From: Chromatiales bacterium | GTDB taxonomy: Bacteria > Pseudomonadota > Gammaproteobacteria > JACCYU01 | Reading direction: 5' to 3' | Length of the DNA stretch: 6,836 bases | NCBI GenBank assembly: GCA_031177845.1 | Contig: JAPSGG010000079.1 | Span: 1-6,836 of the forward strand | Shown here: positions 5,486-6,836 of the stretch, piece after piece | How positions within the stretch are numbered: position 1 is the first letter of the stretch | How the letters are laid out: each line of letters opens with the position of its first letter | The notes under the pieces: generated by a model | The model's input: the letters and a program-made list of their open reading frames with translations, nothing else | The model's database searches: none | What the model was told of the DNA's origin: nothing | Translations under genes and position numbers: made by a program

Positions 5486-6487
5486 ATGAGCTTGCGCTAC
5501 TTAGGGTTGGTGATAATGGCGGTCGTCCTGGCGTGGACGCCGCTCAGGGCTGCAACCTTCGAATTGCCGCCAGCAGACGAGGCGGTGATCGGTGAATCGC
5601 GCAAGACCACGACCCGTTACGAGGACACGTTGATCGATCTCGCGCGGCGGTATAGTCTGGGTTACAACGAGATCCGTGGCGCCAACCCGGATGTGGACCC
5701 TTGGCTGCCAGGAGAGGGCACCGAGGTCGTTCTACCGATGCGTTTCATCCTTCCTGATGCGCCGCGCGAAGGCATCGTGATCAACGTGGCGGAGATGCGC
5801 CTGTATTACTACCCGCTGGCTCGCGCGGGGGAGCAGCCGCAGGTGGTGACTTATCCGGTCAGCATCGGCCGCGGCGAATGGGCGACGCCGCTAGTGACGA
5901 CCAAGCTTACGGGCAAGGTCAAGGACCCAACTTGGTACCCTCCGGAATCTGTGCGCAAGGAGCACGCCGCCGATGGCGATCCGCTACCCGAGGTCGTTCC
6001 GCCGGGCCCAGAGAACCCATTGGGTGAGTACGCGCTGCGCCTGGGACTGCCCAGCTATCTGATCCACGGCACGAACAAGCCGTTCGGCATCGGCATGCAG
6101 GTCACCCATGGGTGCATTCGCCTCTATCCCGAGGACATCAAGTCGCTGTTCGAGGCGGTACCGATTGGGACAACGGTGCGCATCGTCAACCAGCCCTATA
6201 AGGCCGGCTGGCATGGCGATGAGCTCTACCTCGAAGTGCATGCGCCGTTGTCCCTTGGTGAAGGCAAGGCCAAGCCTTCAGCCCCGAACAATCTGACGCC
6301 GGTGGTCGCGCAGGTGGTCGCGGCCACACAGGGCAGGGAGGATTATCCGGTGGACTGGGATAAGGTGCGCGCCGTCGTGAACGGACAGGCGGGAATTCCG
6401 ATTTCAGTGGCGCGGGACCGGCCGATTGCCGCGGCTGAAACCTCAATCGCGCAAGCGGCGACACCCGGCCCAGCCCAAACGCAATAA
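5486..6487 (+). CDS. Exported LysM / L,D-transpeptidase (ErfK/YbiS/YcfS/YnhG, YkuD fold)
   Basis: A 333-residue periplasmic enzyme. Signal peptide MSLRYLGLVIMAVVLAW..LRAA, then a LysM-like peptidoglycan-binding segment (about residues 38-85: TTTRYEDTLIDLARRYSLG, IRGANPDVDPWLPGEGTEVVLP), then the YkuD catalytic domain from GIVINVAEMRLYYYP to VRIVNQPYK (about 96-239). The active-site signature is complete: His194 in LIHGTNKPFGIG and THGCIRLYPED with His208 and catalytic Cys210. These enzymes form 3-3 crosslinks or attach Lpp-type lipoproteins to meso-diaminopimelate of peptidoglycan; ErfK/YbiS/YcfS proteins of this architecture do the latter. After the domain comes a Pro/Ala/Val-rich tail of about 90 residues without recognised fold. 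The frame is open up to 5411, but ATG 5486 gives a proper signal peptide. ATG 5516 would remove its basic part. The convergent neighbour is an Lpp-like lipoprotein, a plausible substrate. Confidence 0.94.
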   Translation: MSLRYLGLVIMAVVLAWTPLRAATFELPPADEAVIGESRKTTTRYEDTLIDLARRYSLGYNEIRGANPDVDPWLPGEGTEVVLPMRFILPDAPREGIVINVAEMRLYYYPLARAGEQPQVVTYPVSIGRGEWATPLVTTKLTGKVKDPTWYPPESVRKEHAADGDPLPEVVPPGPENPLGEYALRLGLPSYLIHGTNKPFGIGMQVTHGCIRLYPEDIKSLFEAVPIGTTVRIVNQPYKAGWHGDELYLEVHAPLSLGEGKAKPSAPNNLTPVVAQVVAATQGREDYPVDWDKVRAVVNGQAGIPISVARDRPIAAAETSIAQAATPGPAQTQ

Positions 6488-6498
6488 TTTATTCGTCC

Positions 6499-6534
6499 AA
6501 AAAGCCGCATCCCGCCCTTCGCGGCGGGATGCGG
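6499..6534 (-). terminator. Strong intrinsic terminator of the Lpp-like gene
   Basis: A perfect 12-bp stem, CCGCATCCCGCC (6505-6516) with GGCGGGATGCGG (6523-6534), and a 6-nt loop. On the minus strand the stem is followed by GC and then five T (6499-6503), the classical layout for a transcript from the lipoprotein gene, whose stop is 42 nt upstream. On the plus strand no T-run follows, so it is a poor intrinsic terminator for the transpeptidase gene, though the stem would still form at its 3' end. Confidence 0.9.
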
Positions 6535-6576
6535 TACTGCGTTGCTTTGGGCGCGGCTCGATGAGCTGGCCAGCGC

Positions 6577-6836
6577 CTACTTCTGTTGCGCCCGCTTGAA
6601 CATGCGATCTAGCCGCTCGGTGTTAGCATCGCAGCAGGACTCTGCCTCTGAAGCGGCTTGGGAGGCGTTCTCCGCAGTGCTCATTGCCTGATCCGCGGTT
6701 TGCTGGGCCGAATCCGCGGTGCTCTGCGCCTGATCGGCGGACTGCTGCGCGGCCTCCGCAGCGCTTTTCGCCTCCTCCGCCATGGCGCGGACCTCTTCCA
6801 AGCCCCCGCTGGTGGCGCAACCGGCGCCTACCGCAA
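6577..6836 (-). CDS. Lpp/OprI-like murein lipoprotein (5' end beyond right window edge)
   Basis: The frame runs in from the right edge. It shows the end of a lipoprotein signal (AVGAGC) with the lipobox cysteine at 6817-6819, then a mature protein of 80 residues. That is longer than E. coli Lpp (58) or OprI (about 64). The mature chain is an alanine zipper: small or hydrophobic residues follow an unbroken 3-4 spacing from Leu7 to Ala77 (Val10, Ala14, Ala17 and so on). The C-terminus ANTERLDRMFKRAQQK resembles OprI and ends in lysine, the residue that L,D-transpeptidases join to peptidoglycan. The protein would trimerise, with its lipid in the outer membrane and its C-terminus in the cell wall. 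Unusual are adjacent Cys62-Cys63 near the C-terminus. A TTG at 6799-6801 gives a 74-residue reading but lies downstream of the lipobox and is not the start. The real start and promoter are outside the window. Confidence 0.9.
   Translation of the reverse strand, partial: AVGAGCATSGGLEEVRAMAEEAKSAAEAAQQSADQAQSTADSAQQTADQAMSTAENASQAASEAESCCDANTERLDRMFKRAQQK
6670..6795 (-). repeat. Imperfect 21-bp tandem repeats encoding the alanine-zipper heptads
   Basis: Six consecutive 21-bp units begin at 6670, 6691, 6712, 6733, 6754 and 6775, most starting with a (C/A)TCCGC or ATCGGC block on the plus strand. Each encodes one seven-residue heptad of the lipoprotein coiled coil. The DNA similarity (for example 6691-6711 against 6712-6732) suggests growth by unit duplication, which could explain the long mature chain. 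The periodicity partly follows from the protein's heptad pattern alone. Confidence 0.6.

Noticed and set aside
6499..6534. Terminator for the plus-strand transpeptidase gene
   Set aside because: No T-run follows the stem on the plus strand; the T-run is on the minus-strand side, so it serves the lipoprotein gene.
6670..6795. CRISPR-like array
   Set aside because: The 21-bp units are contiguous, without spacers, in frame, and encode coiled-coil heptads.
6577..6801. Complete 74-residue protein starting at TTG 6799-6801
   Set aside because: The same frame continues upstream through a lipobox cysteine to the window edge, so this is the mature part of a truncated lipoprotein gene.

Overview
This GC-rich window, probably near 60% GC by eye, reads as ordinary chromosome from a gammaproteobacterium. 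Three genes point that way: an Lpp/OprI-type murein lipoprotein, the iron-trafficking protein YggX, and a Pseudomonas-like acidic protein often labelled 'type 1 pili tip component'. A high-potential iron-sulfur protein (HiPIP) suggests a respiratory or lithotrophic (or phototrophic) member rather than an enteric. The genus cannot be fixed from the sequence. I see no insertion sequence, integrase, phage gene, CRISPR array, tRNA or rRNA.

Left part (1-2334), all on the minus strand. From upstream to downstream: a protein-L-isoaspartate methyltransferase with an N-terminal signal-like extension (1510-2334), a UspA-family stress protein (904-1368), a small conserved acidic protein (381-746), and the N-terminal part of an MgtC/SapB membrane protein cut by the left edge. 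The gaps of 141 to 162 nt argue against one tight operon.

Middle part (2335-3332). yggX (+) diverges from the methyltransferase gene. It converges on an A-type Fe-S carrier gene of the HesB/IscA/ErpA family (-), which has an altered C-terminal cysteine motif. The 183 nt between yggX and the Fe-S gene contains several mutually exclusive inverted repeats and is the least explained stretch here.

Right part (3333-6836). A secreted PQQ-type glucose/sorbosone dehydrogenase-like beta-propeller protein (+) converges, with a 7-nt gap, on a Tat-exported HiPIP (-). Then an exported LysM-L,D-transpeptidase (+) faces an Lpp-like lipoprotein (-, cut by the right edge), with a strong terminator for the lipoprotein gene between them. 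The last two form a plausible enzyme-substrate pair: L,D-transpeptidases of this family attach the C-terminal lysine of Lpp-like lipoproteins to peptidoglycan.

Most of the proteins act in the envelope or periplasm, or in iron and Fe-S metabolism and stress protection. No wholly new system is evident. The points most worth a second look are an Lpp coiled coil with a Cys-Cys pair that puts one cysteine in the core, the apparently exported methyltransferase, the CxxC variant of the HesB protein, the nearly leaderless transpeptidase promoter, and the structured 2765-2932 intergenic region.
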